Assembly: GCA_934746715.1 (NCBI GenBank)
Contig: CAKVFI010000001.1
Span: 333,580-397,579 of the forward strand
Origin: an uncultured Clostridia bacterium
Lineage (GTDB): Bacteria; Bacillota; Clostridia; Christensenellales; UBA1242
Direction: 5' to 3'
DNA: 64,000 nucleotides
The stretch's first letter is position 1, and the number at the start of each line of letters is the position of its first letter. The notes below the pieces were generated by a model, which was given only the letters and a program-made list of their open reading frames with translations, had not been told where the DNA came from and searched no databases. The position numbers were made by a program, and so were the translations under genes. Below are positions 9,063 to 17,274 of this stretch, piece after piece.

Positions 9063-10580
9063 ATGAACAACAGTGAAAGATTTTATTTTGAAACAGACAT
9101 TGCAATCAAACTTGTATATTGTTTTTTGAATGAAGATTCCAGGAACCATGAATATCAAGCAAAAAAAGCAATAAACATGTTGAATAAGTGTGGAATTGAT
9201 ATCAATTCATTTAGATTTTCGCTTGTTTCTTTGATTGACATCACAAGTTTTGCCTTGAACAAAGAAAAAATTGAAAATCAAGCAAACATAGATTGGAACA
9301 ATTACAAAGCAGAAATCACATCAAAATTGAAAAATTTTGACAATAGATTTAGTTATATTCCTTATTTTAAAGAATGGGTTCAAGTTAAAGATTGTGCTGA
9401 AAAATACAAAACAAACAATGCACAATTTTGGATTAAAAAAATCCGTGATGCTTTCCTTCATGGCAAATTTGAGTTGGATTACAGTCAAACAAATCCATAT
9501 TCTGAAATAAAAATAAAACAAGGTTCTGCATCTAAAACTGATGTTGACATAAAACTTTATGAACCGGGGTTGACTGAATTTATTGAAGACAATTTTAGAA
9601 ATATTTACAACCAAGGTTACGGCATTAAAGATAGTTACAGTTATTTGCAATATCCAGATTTTGAAATAACTGATTTTAAATCTTTGGAAGAATACATTGC
9701 CAAAATTGCTCATATTCAATATAAAATTGATTTTGACAAGTTTAAATATGATGGTATGACTTTAAATTCTGCTGACGGCGACAAATTTAAGCCATACATC
9801 ACCCCAAAACAGGTATCTGAAAAACCTGGTATGCTGCCAGAAGTTCCAAAATATTTAAAAAGAGAAGAAAAGATTACTTGTCTACGCCCAGAAAAAGCAA
9901 ATTTACTTGCAAGATTGATTGAAAAAAAGGCAGGATACATTTACAATAGTGGCAAAAAGCGTGAAATTGTGCACAAATACTATTCAAATTATATTTTCAC
10001 TTTCCAAACATTAAACTCTTTGTTGCAAGAACTTGTTAATGTTGCAAATTATATTGATTTTGCCATATACAGCAAAGAAGTTAAAAAGAGCACTTACAAC
10101 AAAACATTTGGCATAATTGATTCTTGCAAAGACAATTTAAAGCCAGCGTTTACAATGCTTCAACTTTATCGACTGCTTTACAGATTGCAAAATGACAATT
10201 TTAAACCAGTTGATTTAACTCGCTTTGATTGTGAAAAATTGTTTTACACCACCACTCCAGAATTGGTGGAAAAAAAGATTGAAAAAGTTATGACCAACAA
10301 CCCAGAACTTACAAAAAAAGAAGCCACAAACAAAGTTTATTTGGAAATTTTGCGTGACGCTCTTGCACATGGCAATGTTGCATTTGAAACTCAATTTTCT
10401 GACGATTTAAGCCAGATGAGCAAAGTGTTTACTTTCACTGATTGCTGGACAGACCGAAAAACTGGCGAATACACAGAAACAAAAATCATATCAAATGTTG
10501 GTTTGTTGGAATTTTTGTTTACTGAAATTGACAAAGACCTTGACTTTTTGCCATACAAAGATATGGAAGATGAAATTTAA
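9063..10580 (+). CDS. Unknown protein with two HEPN-like R-x4-H motifs
   Basis: 505 residues, soluble, no signal peptide. Two matching segments stand out: IRDAFLHG (R128, H133) and LRDALAHG (R431, H436). Both fit the R-x4-6-H signature of HEPN RNase domains, both follow a predicted helix, and both are followed by 30-50 residues ending in a similar L.EF(I/L) helix, which suggests an internal duplication. HEPN proteins are often RNases in toxin-antitoxin, abortive-infection or CRISPR settings. No antitoxin or nucleotidyltransferase partner is adjacent, so activity is inference only. Transcribed alone from 9028-9055 and ended at 10670-10700. Confidence 0.75.
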   Translation: MNNSERFYFETDIAIKLVYCFLNEDSRNHEYQAKKAINMLNKCGIDINSFRFSLVSLIDITSFALNKEKIENQANIDWNNYKAEITSKLKNFDNRFSYIPYFKEWVQVKDCAEKYKTNNAQFWIKKIRDAFLHGKFELDYSQTNPYSEIKIKQGSASKTDVDIKLYEPGLTEFIEDNFRNIYNQGYGIKDSYSYLQYPDFEITDFKSLEEYIAKIAHIQYKIDFDKFKYDGMTLNSADGDKFKPYITPKQVSEKPGMLPEVPKYLKREEKITCLRPEKANLLARLIEKKAGYIYNSGKKREIVHKYYSNYIFTFQTLNSLLQELVNVANYIDFAIYSKEVKKSTYNKTFGIIDSCKDNLKPAFTMLQLYRLLYRLQNDNFKPVDLTRFDCEKLFYTTTPELVEKKIEKVMTNNPELTKKEATNKVYLEILRDALAHGNVAFETQFSDDLSQMSKVFTFTDCWTDRKTGEYTETKIISNVGLLEFLFTEIDKDLDFLPYKDMEDEI

Positions 10581-10669
10581 TGATTTTGATTAATATTTTA
10601 AATTTAATAAAGCAATCAACAAAAAATTGTTACTTAACATGCTTTATTGTAAAAACAAAAGAAGGCACT

Positions 10670-10700
10670 AAAAAAAGACTAGTTTAACTAGCCTTTTTTT
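10670..10700. terminator. Bidirectional terminator
   Basis: AAAAAAAGaCTAG, loop TTTAA, CTAGcCTTTTTTT. Placed between two convergent genes (the HEPN-like gene and rplA), with T-runs on both strands. Confidence 0.85.
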
Positions 10701-10714
10701 GTTAACATGTTAAA

Positions 10715-11401
10715 TTATTTAACGTCGTAACTCAATTTTACGCTTGGCCCCATAGTGGTTGCAACATAAACTGATTTTAAGTAAACACCTTTTGCTGATG
10801 CTGGTTTAGCTTTAACGATTGCGTCCATAACTGTTGTTAAGTTGTTCAACAATCTTTCTGCACCAAAGCTAACTTTACCGATACGAACGTGGATAATGTT
10901 TTGTTTGTCAAGACGATATTCAACTTTACCTGCTTTAACGTCGTTAATAGCTTTTGTAACGTCCATAGTAACTGTACCGCTCTTTGGATTTGGCATTAAG
11001 CCTTTAGGTCCAAGGATACGAGCACAACGACCGATTGCACCCATCATATCAGGTGTTGTGATGCAGACATCAAAGTCTAACCAACCGCCCATGATTTTTG
11101 CAATAACATCATCATCGCCAACGATATCAGCGCCTGCTTTGCGAGCTTCTTCAGCTTTGTCGCCACGAGTGATAACCAAAACGCGAACAGTTTTACCTGT
11201 ACCTTCTGGCAACACACAAACGCCACGAACTTGTTGATCAGCATTACGGCCATCAACACCAAGTTTTACGTGAAGTTCAACTGTTTCATCAAATTTAGCT
11301 TTGCTTGTTGAAACAACAGCTTCCATAGCTTCTTTTGGAGCATATGCTTTTGTTTTGTCAATAAGTTTAAGAGCTTCTTTATAATTCTTACTTGTTGCCA
11401 T
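10715..11401 (-). CDS. rplA: Ribosomal protein L1
   Basis: 228 residues, full-length 50S protein L1, which forms the mobile L1 stalk and in many bacteria represses its own operon. Signature segments GVCVLPEGTGKTVRV and the central GRCARILGPKGLMPNPKSGT are present. ATG at 11401 has GGAGG upstream and overlaps the 3' end of rplK by 14 bases, so the pair is coupled. Last gene of the cluster: rplJ and rplL, which usually follow, are absent and a terminator comes next. Confidence 0.97.
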   Translation of the reverse strand: MATSKNYKEALKLIDKTKAYAPKEAMEAVVSTSKAKFDETVELHVKLGVDGRNADQQVRGVCVLPEGTGKTVRVLVITRGDKAEEARKAGADIVGDDDVIAKIMGGWLDFDVCITTPDMMGAIGRCARILGPKGLMPNPKSGTVTMDVTKAINDVKAGKVEYRLDKQNIIHVRIGKVSFGAERLLNNLTTVMDAIVKAKPASAKGVYLKSVYVATTMGPSVKLSYDVK

Positions 11402-11828
11402 TCCAGTCCTCCACAACGACGCCCATGCTACGGCAAGAACCTGCAATCATGCTCATTGCTGATTCAATGCTTGAAGCATTAAGGTCACTCATTTTTGTTT
11501 CTGCGATTTTCTTAAGTTGTTCGACTGTAATTTTGCCAACTTTGTTTTTAGGGGCTTTATCGCTACCCTTTTCAATGCCAGCTTCCTTCATGATAAGGTC
11601 AGCTGCTGGTGGTTGTTTAAGCACAAATGTGAAACTTCTATCTTCATAGATAGTGATAACACATGGAACTGTAAAGCCAACCATTGATTGTGTTTTGTCG
11701 TTAAATTCTTTAACGAAACCTGCAATGTTAATGCCATGTGGACCAAGCACAGAACCTACTGGTGGTGCTGGAGTAGCTTTTGTTGCAGGAAGTTGAATGT
11801 TAACAACTGCTTTAACTTTTTTTGCCAT
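11388..11828 (-). CDS. rplK: Ribosomal protein L11
   Basis: 146 residues, slightly longer than the common 141. Binds 23S rRNA in the GTPase centre. Conserved N-terminal region AVVNIQLPATKATPAPPVG with the family GPHGINIAGFVKEFN segment, and a C-terminal rRNA-binding half ending near GSCRSMGVVV. ATG preceded by AAGGAG. A candidate L1-binding leader lies just upstream. Confidence 0.97.
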   Translation of the reverse strand: MAKKVKAVVNIQLPATKATPAPPVGSVLGPHGINIAGFVKEFNDKTQSMVGFTVPCVITIYEDRSFTFVLKQPPAADLIMKEAGIEKGSDKAPKNKVGKITVEQLKKIAETKMSDLNASSIESAMSMIAGSCRSMGVVVEDWNGNK

Positions 11829-11854
11829 CTCTATTCTCCTTTTTTAATATGTGG

Positions 11855-11886
11855 CGTGGTTAATGAGGCCGACTACCTCTCCCACG
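11855..11886 (-). promoter_or_regulatory. Candidate L1-binding leader of rplK-rplA
   Basis: On the minus strand an outer helix CGTGG/CCACG encloses asymmetric internal-loop bases and an inner helix GAGG/CCTC with a 7-base loop. This GTGG-GA...CCAC layout just before rplK resembles the mRNA mimic of the 23S rRNA L1 site used for feedback control in other bacteria. It ends 27 bases before the rplK start. Confidence 0.6.
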
Positions 11887-11924
11887 AAGTCCTCTCTCTT
11901 TAAGGCTGATTAGTTTCCTAAAAA

Positions 11925-12290
11925 TTACATTTTTAAATTATCATTGTCATCTTCATATAATTCTTCAAACTCTCTTGGTTTGTTCATTTCGTTGTAATAA
12001 CCCAACAAATTGTGGCACCACTTTTTTTGGCCAACTGTTGCTTGAATAAACTCAACCCAGTGGCTTTCCAACAAACCATCAGAGCAATTGAAGTCTGTTA
12101 AATATATTGATGATTCTTTTTGATTTCTGTTGTTAACCAAAACCAATTCAACATCTTTCAATTGTTTGTTTTGGTCTTTTCTTGCATTTACTTTTACAAG
12201 TGTATACAAATCTGCCAAAAATGAATCGTTAATCCATTTTTGAAAATCTTTAAGTTTAAAATCTTTAATTAAATCACATTGTGAAATCAT
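11925..12290 (-). CDS. Hypothetical protein inserted between nusG and rplK
   Basis: 121 residues, soluble, acidic C-terminus (EELYEDDNDN). ATG with AGGAG at proper spacing, 8 bases after the nusG stop, so it is read with the ribosomal cluster. I do not recognise a family. Its position breaks the very conserved nusG-rplK adjacency. Confidence 0.8.
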   Translation of the reverse strand: MISQCDLIKDFKLKDFQKWINDSFLADLYTLVKVNARKDQNKQLKDVELVLVNNRNQKESSIYLTDFNCSDGLLESHWVEFIQATVGQKKWCHNLLGYYNEMNKPREFEELYEDDNDNLKM

Positions 12291-12298
12291 ATTAACTC

Positions 12299-12859
12299 CT
12301 AATTGTTGCTTACTCTAACTTGGGCAAAAGACAACTCAACATCGCTTTCGCGTCCAAACATTTCAACGCTAGCGGTCAATTTTTGATTTTCTTTGTCAAC
12401 AGCCTTAACCACGCCAACAAAGTTTGCAAGTGAACCATCAAGGATTTCAACCATATCGCCAACTTTAACGTCCAAATCCATTTTTGCTTCGCTTACTGTT
12501 GCGCCGTCAACTCCCATACGCCTTGCTTCATCATCTGTGATAGGAATAGGTCTGCCTTTTGGACCAACAAAACCTGTGATATATTGAGTACGAGTTACAG
12601 CGTGCCAAATGTCATCACCATATTTCATCCTAACTAACATATAACCTGGCATTGTTTTTTTAGGCACAAGCACTTTTTTGCCGCGTTTTTCAACCAATTC
12701 ATCTTCCATTGGAATAATGATTTGGAAAATACGGTCTTGCAAATCGTACTTGTCAATGGTTATTTCAAGGTTTTGTTTTGCAACATTTTCGTAACCTGAA
12801 AAAACATGAAGCACATACCATTTTGGTTCTTTATCAATGTTATTATCTACAATAGCCAT
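12299..12859 (-). CDS. nusG: Transcription antitermination factor NusG
   Basis: 186 residues. N-terminal NGN domain (PKWYVLHVFSGYENVAKQNL) that binds RNA polymerase, and a C-terminal KOW domain (VGDMVEILDGSLANFVGVV) that contacts Rho or the ribosome. ATG preceded by AGGAG; 14 bases downstream of secE, the standard order. Confidence 0.97.
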   Translation of the reverse strand: MAIVDNNIDKEPKWYVLHVFSGYENVAKQNLEITIDKYDLQDRIFQIIIPMEDELVEKRGKKVLVPKKTMPGYMLVRMKYGDDIWHAVTRTQYITGFVGPKGRPIPITDDEARRMGVDGATVSEAKMDLDVKVGDMVEILDGSLANFVGVVKAVDKENQKLTASVEMFGRESDVELSFAQVRVSNN

Positions 12860-12873
12860 AACCTAAACTCCTT

Positions 12874-13167
12874 CTAGAACAAAAGACCAACAAGCCATGA
12901 GCAAAGTTTGTCCAATCCAAACAAAACAAGTGTAAACACAATAACAACAACCAAAACCACACCAGTTTGTTTAACAATATCTTTAAATTTTGGCCATGTA
13001 ACTTTTTTAAGTTCCGCACCAGTGTCTTTCAAAGACTTTGCCAATTTGTTTGGTTTTTTTGTTTTTTCCTTTTTTTGTTTTGTTTGTTTTGCTTTAACTT
13101 CAACAACCTTGCCGTTAGATTTGTTTTCTATTTCTTTTGTTTCAACTTGATTATTATTTTCAGCCAT
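12874..13167 (-). CDS. secE: Preprotein translocase subunit SecE
   Basis: 97 residues. A long Lys/Glu-rich N-terminal extension precedes the SecE core: amphipathic LKKVTWPKFKDIVKQTG, then one membrane helix VVLVVVIVFTLVLFGLDKL. SecE stabilises the SecYEG channel. Context rpmG-secE-nusG confirms it. Confidence 0.95.
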   Translation of the reverse strand: MAENNNQVETKEIENKSNGKVVEVKAKQTKQKKEKTKKPNKLAKSLKDTGAELKKVTWPKFKDIVKQTGVVLVVVIVFTLVLFGLDKLCSWLVGLLF

Positions 13168-13175
13168 AATCTCTC

Positions 13176-13346
13176 CTATTTTGTTTCTTTATGAGCGGTT
13201 TCTTTTCTGCAAGTTGGGCAGAATTTTTTAAGTTCTAATCTGTCTGGGTCGTTTGCTTTGTTTTTAGTTGTGTTGTAGTTGCGGTTTTTGCATTCTGTGC
13301 ACTCTAAAATGATTTTTTCCCTTTTGCTTTTTGCTTTTTTTGCCAT
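13176..13346 (-). CDS. rpmG: Ribosomal protein L33
   Basis: 56 residues. Zinc-ribbon form with CTEC and CPTC pairs, and the family segment NRNYNTTKNKANDPDRLELKK (residues about 19-39). ATG at 13346 chosen because AAGGAG lies upstream; an in-frame extension upstream lacks one. First gene of the ribosomal/secE/nusG cluster. Confidence 0.95.
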   Translation of the reverse strand: MAKKAKSKREKIILECTECKNRNYNTTKNKANDPDRLELKKFCPTCRKETAHKETK

Positions 13347-13492
13347 TGCTAACTCCTTTTTTAATTTTAACCAGCAATTAGTTTGCCAGTAATTCCACAT
13401 TTAAATTTGATGTTTTTAAACTTGATTTGGGTTTTAATCATAATCTTAAACCTGCTATTAAGTTTTAACTTAATAATAAAAACCTTATCCGT

Positions 13493-13514
13493 TAAAAAAA
13501 CACCTGCTTGGTGT
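13493..13514 (-). terminator. Terminator-like hairpin at the 5' end of the rpmG transcript
   Basis: Minus strand: ACACC, loop AAGCA, GGTGT, then seven T. It begins about 7 bases after the -10 box, so it would form the very start of the mRNA. Either a 5' stabilising hairpin, an early terminator, or a relic of another transcript. Confidence 0.45.
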
Positions 13515-13520
13515 AATCAT

Positions 13521-13549
13521 ATATTAACATAAACAAAAAACCTTGTCAA
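13521..13549 (-). promoter_or_regulatory. Promoter of the rpmG-secE-nusG-rplK-rplA cluster
   Basis: TTGACA, exactly 17 bases, TAATAT on the minus strand; about 175 bases before rpmG. Confidence 0.8.
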
Positions 13550-13669
13550 CACAAAAAATCAAATTTTTGCAAAATTTATGCAATCTCTTTTTGCCTTAAT
13601 GTCAATTATTTTGCAAAAAAAACGTCAAACATATAATTTAACTTGATTGTAAAAGGTTTTAAACAACAA

Positions 13670-13695
13670 AAAATCACCCCAAATAGAGTGATTTT
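13670..13695 (-). terminator. Intrinsic terminator
   Basis: AAAATCAC ... GTGATTTT stem with a T-run on the minus strand, directly after the membrane gene at 13704-14315. Confidence 0.8.
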
Positions 13696-13703
13696 AAATT
13701 TAA

Positions 13704-14315
13704 CTATTCTTCATCTGTGTTTGTTTCTTGTGCTGATTCTTGCATGGTTGGTTCTTCAATTTCAATGGTTTGTGCTTCCAAATCTTCGTCCAAAGTTTCA
13801 ATCTCGTTCTTTTTTGGTTTGTCATCTAAACTGCCGTTTGAAAGCTCCTTTGATTGACGTTCCTTTTTTGCTGGTTTTCCACCCAAAAGTGCTTCAACAA
13901 AGGCAACTTTTTTGCCATTAATTTCGCACACTAAACGGAAAATTGTGTAGCCCAAAAACAACAAAGCAAGGCAAGCAATCACGTTTTGGTAAATAATCAT
14001 TCCTTTTAACACGTTTGGTTGACCATATTCCAATTCAAGAGAAAGCATTTGCAAATTTGTTGCCCTAAATTCAAGCACAAAATAAATTATGCTTTCAAGT
14101 GCCAAAAACACTGCTGCGACAACAAACAAATCCATCATTCTTTTGCGGGTTGATTTGTCGGTTAACACCACGATTAGCAAAGCCAAAACAATACCAAGAT
14201 AAGCAACAAAACTCACACCAACCCCATTAAAAAAATTGAGCAAAGTATTCCAAGCCAAACTGATTGCAATAGTGGCAAATACTAACACATAAGATAATTT
14301 TAAATTTTTAGACAT
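13704..14315 (-). CDS. Membrane protein with acidic cytoplasmic tail, unknown
   Basis: 203 residues. Four hydrophobic helices (about residues 7-28, 31-50, 60-82, 107-128) are followed by a basic stretch and a C-terminal tail of some 40 residues rich in Glu, Asp and Gln. Has AGAGGT before ATG and its own terminator. No family recognised. Confidence 0.8.
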   Translation of the reverse strand: MSKNLKLSYVLVFATIAISLAWNTLLNFFNGVGVSFVAYLGIVLALLIVVLTDKSTRKRMMDLFVVAAVFLALESIIYFVLEFRATNLQMLSLELEYGQPNVLKGMIIYQNVIACLALLFLGYTIFRLVCEINGKKVAFVEALLGGKPAKKERQSKELSNGSLDDKPKKNEIETLDEDLEAQTIEIEEPTMQESAQETNTDEE

Positions 14316-14464
14316 ATTTAACCTCTTATCTATATTATAATTAATTTTTGCTTATTTTGCAAATAAAAATACATTTCTTTGACTGTTACATTTGCAATTT
14401 GGTTGCATTTTTTAAAAATTTTAACAAAAAATTTGGCAAATTTTGGCATATTTGGGCAACTAAA

Positions 14465-14487
14465 ACCATTTTAAATGGTATTTTTTT
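14465..14487 (+). terminator. Terminator-like hairpin ahead of the small gene at 14506
   Basis: ACCATTT-T-AAATGGT followed by ATTTTTTT on the plus strand, with no plus-strand gene upstream. It sits 5 bases before the ribosome binding site of the next gene, so it could act as an attenuator in its leader. Confidence 0.45.
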
Positions 14488-14505
14488 GAAAAAAGGAGAT
14501 TCCCG

Positions 14506-14676
14506 ATGGAAGAAACACTTGAACTAGCTTTGAAAAAAATTGCCGATTTGGAACGGAAATTGGAAAAGTATTTTGAAATCTTATATATAGAAAACGAATT
14601 GGATTTTATTTTGAAAGGCAACTATGTTTTGGATAGTGAAATTGACAAGATTCTATCTGGCGAATACACAGTTTAA
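14506..14676 (+). CDS. Small coiled-coil-like protein, 56 residues
   Basis: AAAAGGAG precedes ATG, and the stop is followed 8 bases later by the next start with AAGGAG, so the pair forms an operon. The product is acidic and strongly helical (ALKKIADLERKLEKYFEIL), likely a short coiled coil. Small coiled-coil proteins just upstream of tail-fibre-like genes are common in phages, so a phage-derived pair is possible. No family assigned. Confidence 0.7.
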   Translation: MEETLELALKKIADLERKLEKYFEILYIENELDFILKGNYVLDSEIDKILSGEYTV

Positions 14677-14684
14677 GGAGAAAT

Positions 14685-15761
14685 ATGACAAGCATTGAAC
14701 AATTAAAACAAGAACTTTTAACCCAAAAATCAGCAATAGAAACAAAAGGTGGCGTGGTTAATGTTGCAAACACAAATCCAAGCCCCGCGGAAATAACTGC
14801 TGGTATAAACAGCATCTCAATCCCAAATTTTTCCACAGCAACTGCCACCGAAGAAGATGTTGTTAAAGGCAAAACTTTTTATGCAACCAACAACACCTTA
14901 AAAACTGGAACATTGGAAGCGTTTACTGCCACAGAATTGGAAATTTTGTTTAACAATTCTTCCGCAACTCCTATTGCAACAAAACTAAATTATTATGTGC
15001 CACAAAACACAACAAAAATAAGAGATTATTTTATGTGTCAAAGCCAAAGCACATTGGATATTTATTTTAACGATGAATTGCAAGAAATTGGCGATCACGC
15101 ATTTCAAGACTGCCCCAATATTAGGTTTAAAAATTTTACTGAAGCAACCAATTTGCACACTATTGGCGAAAGGGGGCTACAAGGTGATACATCAATTGAT
15201 TTAACAAATATTCCATCTTGCATCACAAATTTAAAGAGTTATGCCTTTGCCGATGTATTAACAAAAGGCAAAAGCCTTATTATCCCCGCAAATGTAACAG
15301 AATATGGCAACTTTACTTTTGGTGTTTCAATTACAAACAAACGTATTTTTTGTGATAATGTTGACTTTTCACAATTCACTAATTCAACATTGGGCAACGG
15401 TTTGCTTTGTGGTGTGATTTGTGATTGCGATTTTACAACGCCATCAACCATAACAACTGTGTCGCAATACTTTAATTATCTTGGGTCTTTTAACAACATC
15501 ACGATCACCGCCAATGTTACTCAATTGAGCCCATACTGTTTTGGAACAAAAACTGCGGAACCTGCCGAAACAAACAAATTGTCAACTGTAACTTTCCTTA
15601 GTGAAACACCGCCAACTTGCGGAATGCAGCCTTTTGGTGACAGAAGTTCAAGAGCAAAATCAAAATTTTATGTGCCAGACCAGTCTGTTGAAGCTTACAA
15701 AACAAAAGCAAACCTTTCATATTATTCTGCCTATTTTTATCCAATGTCACAAAAGCCATAA
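14685..15761 (+). CDS. BspA-type leucine-rich repeat (LRR_5) protein
   Basis: 358 residues. The N-terminal 80 residues have a helix (TSIEQLKQELLTQKSAIE) and the ATEEDVVKGKTFYATNNTLKTG pattern (residues about 50-71) met in phage tail and prophage proteins. The rest resembles BspA-like repeats, with short segments such as LQEIGDHAFQDC, LHTIGERGLQG, LKSYAFADV and ITANVTQLSPYCFGT. No signal peptide, so secretion is unclear: either a phage-type structural protein or an adhesin exported otherwise. Second gene of a two-gene operon ended by a strong terminator. Confidence 0.75.
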   Translation: MTSIEQLKQELLTQKSAIETKGGVVNVANTNPSPAEITAGINSISIPNFSTATATEEDVVKGKTFYATNNTLKTGTLEAFTATELEILFNNSSATPIATKLNYYVPQNTTKIRDYFMCQSQSTLDIYFNDELQEIGDHAFQDCPNIRFKNFTEATNLHTIGERGLQGDTSIDLTNIPSCITNLKSYAFADVLTKGKSLIIPANVTEYGNFTFGVSITNKRIFCDNVDFSQFTNSTLGNGLLCGVICDCDFTTPSTITTVSQYFNYLGSFNNITITANVTQLSPYCFGTKTAEPAETNKLSTVTFLSETPPTCGMQPFGDRSSRAKSKFYVPDQSVEAYKTKANLSYYSAYFYPMSQKP

Positions 15762-15765
15762 AAGC

Positions 15766-15792
15766 AAAAAGCACATTTCAATGTGCTTTTTT
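15766..15792. terminator. Bidirectional terminator
   Basis: AAAAAGCACAT, loop TTCA, ATGTGCTTTTTT; lies between convergent genes. Confidence 0.9.
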
Positions 15793-15803
15793 GTTATTCA
15801 TTT

Positions 15804-17228
15804 TCATTGATTTAAAGTGTTTTCTCTTGCCTTTGTGCCAACAATTATGATTGTGTTTTGTGGTTTAAATTTGTCATAACGCAAAAGTTGTTTTTCAACA
15901 AGTTTGCCATTTTGATATTTTTCCCTATATGACTTAACTTCCATGCCACGGCTACCCTTTTTAAGCACAAAACTTTCATCATCATATTGCACTTTGTCGG
16001 CATACTCATGCGCGTTGTCTTGTTTAATTTCTTCACCGGGTTCGGTTGTGGAAACAATTTCATTTGCAAGGCGATACTCCACACCATTTAAATCTGCACC
16101 AAAAATGCGAATGCGGATTTTGTTTGAAGAAAAATTTGTTACAATTGTGATTTTTTCGCTTGTTGTGTTTTCAAATTTCAAATCGCTGCTGCCAAAATTG
16201 ACCATTGCGTCAAAGCCATGTTTAACATAGCCAACTTGCTTGCTATGCTTGTTTGCTTCCACAATTTTAAGCCCCGCCAAAAGTGCGCTGTTGTAAAGCG
16301 TGCTGGAAACTTGGCACACTCCACCACCCAAGCCGTCCACAAACTCGTTGTTAACAATAATTTTTGCTGGTCTATACCCGTTTGCTTGCGTGCGTCTGCC
16401 AACAATTTTGTTAAACGAAAACACTTCGCCAGGCAAAATCTCTTGCAAATTGAGTGCGGTTAAGGCATTTTTTATGTTGTGCTTTCTATCCGCGCTGGAC
16501 GACACAATGTTTGTGCAAAATTCCCCACGAAGAGAAGTAAATTTTGCAAAATCTTGCGCGTAAGTGGTTGGATTTAAAACAACAATTGGCAAATCAAATT
16601 TAAGGGGTTGGTTTTTTAAATATGCCTTTGCAATTTTGTTGTACAACTTTGTTTTGTTCAACATCAAACCAGATTTTTCACGCGTTATGTAAAACACTTT
16701 TTCGCTGTTTGTGTTTATGGTTAAACTGGCGTTTTGTGGTTTTTTTGCAATGTTTTTTTCTGCAATCGTTACAATTTGATTTAAATTTGGAAAAATATAA
16801 TTTAATGCAATTTCCGTGTCGAACCCAGCTGATAACATTTGTTTTAACAACTTTGCCCGTGTTTGTTTGTTTTCAAACCTATTGTAGCGGTTTATTTCAA
16901 AATTTTCATTAAAAACATTGCCTGTTTTGATGTTTGGCTGTAACGCGTAAACAAAACTTTTTTGTTGAAATGTAAATTCAATTTTTTCATTTAAATTTGC
17001 GTGTTTGTCTGTTTGTTTTTGTGTTGAATTGCTATTGATATTTTTATTCTCCATTTGATTTGTTGCTTTAAAAGCCAAATCACAGTTAAACTCGTTGGCA
17101 GACAAATTTTTGATTGTTGCAATGGCGTTTGTTTTTGTTAAAGCAAAACATGGTTGTGAACTAGTTTTTGCACAACCAAATATAACAAAAAACGCACACA
17201 AAAAGGCAAACAACAAATGCTTTTTCAT
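15804..17228 (-). CDS. VanW-family exported protein
   Basis: 474 residues from ATG 17228, where a signal sequence begins (LLFAFLCAFFVIFGC, with a possible but imperfect lipobox). A large central region carries the VanW domain: LPGEVFSFNKIVGRRT, GYRPAKIIVNNEFVDG, GLGGGVCQVSSTLYN. The C-terminus resembles a G5 domain (about the last 75 residues). VanW proteins accompany vancomycin-resistance and cell-wall genes in some species, but their biochemical role is unknown. No clear Shine-Dalgarno; 46 bases downstream of rmuC. Confidence 0.85.
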   Translation of the reverse strand: MKKHLLFAFLCAFFVIFGCAKTSSQPCFALTKTNAIATIKNLSANEFNCDLAFKATNQMENKNINSNSTQKQTDKHANLNEKIEFTFQQKSFVYALQPNIKTGNVFNENFEINRYNRFENKQTRAKLLKQMLSAGFDTEIALNYIFPNLNQIVTIAEKNIAKKPQNASLTINTNSEKVFYITREKSGLMLNKTKLYNKIAKAYLKNQPLKFDLPIVVLNPTTYAQDFAKFTSLRGEFCTNIVSSSADRKHNIKNALTALNLQEILPGEVFSFNKIVGRRTQANGYRPAKIIVNNEFVDGLGGGVCQVSSTLYNSALLAGLKIVEANKHSKQVGYVKHGFDAMVNFGSSDLKFENTTSEKITIVTNFSSNKIRIRIFGADLNGVEYRLANEIVSTTEPGEEIKQDNAHEYADKVQYDDESFVLKKGSRGMEVKSYREKYQNGKLVEKQLLRYDKFKPQNTIIIVGTKARENTLNQ

Positions 17229-17274
17229 ATGCGTAGTATGCGTATTTCCGCTCGAATTATGTAAAATTTTGTAT

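Larger units (their letters stand above)
13347..13669. other. Upstream region of the rpmG cluster
   Basis: No gene seen. Contains the cluster promoter and a terminator-like hairpin at its predicted transcript start; the tRNA-Trp often found here is absent. Confidence 0.6.
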
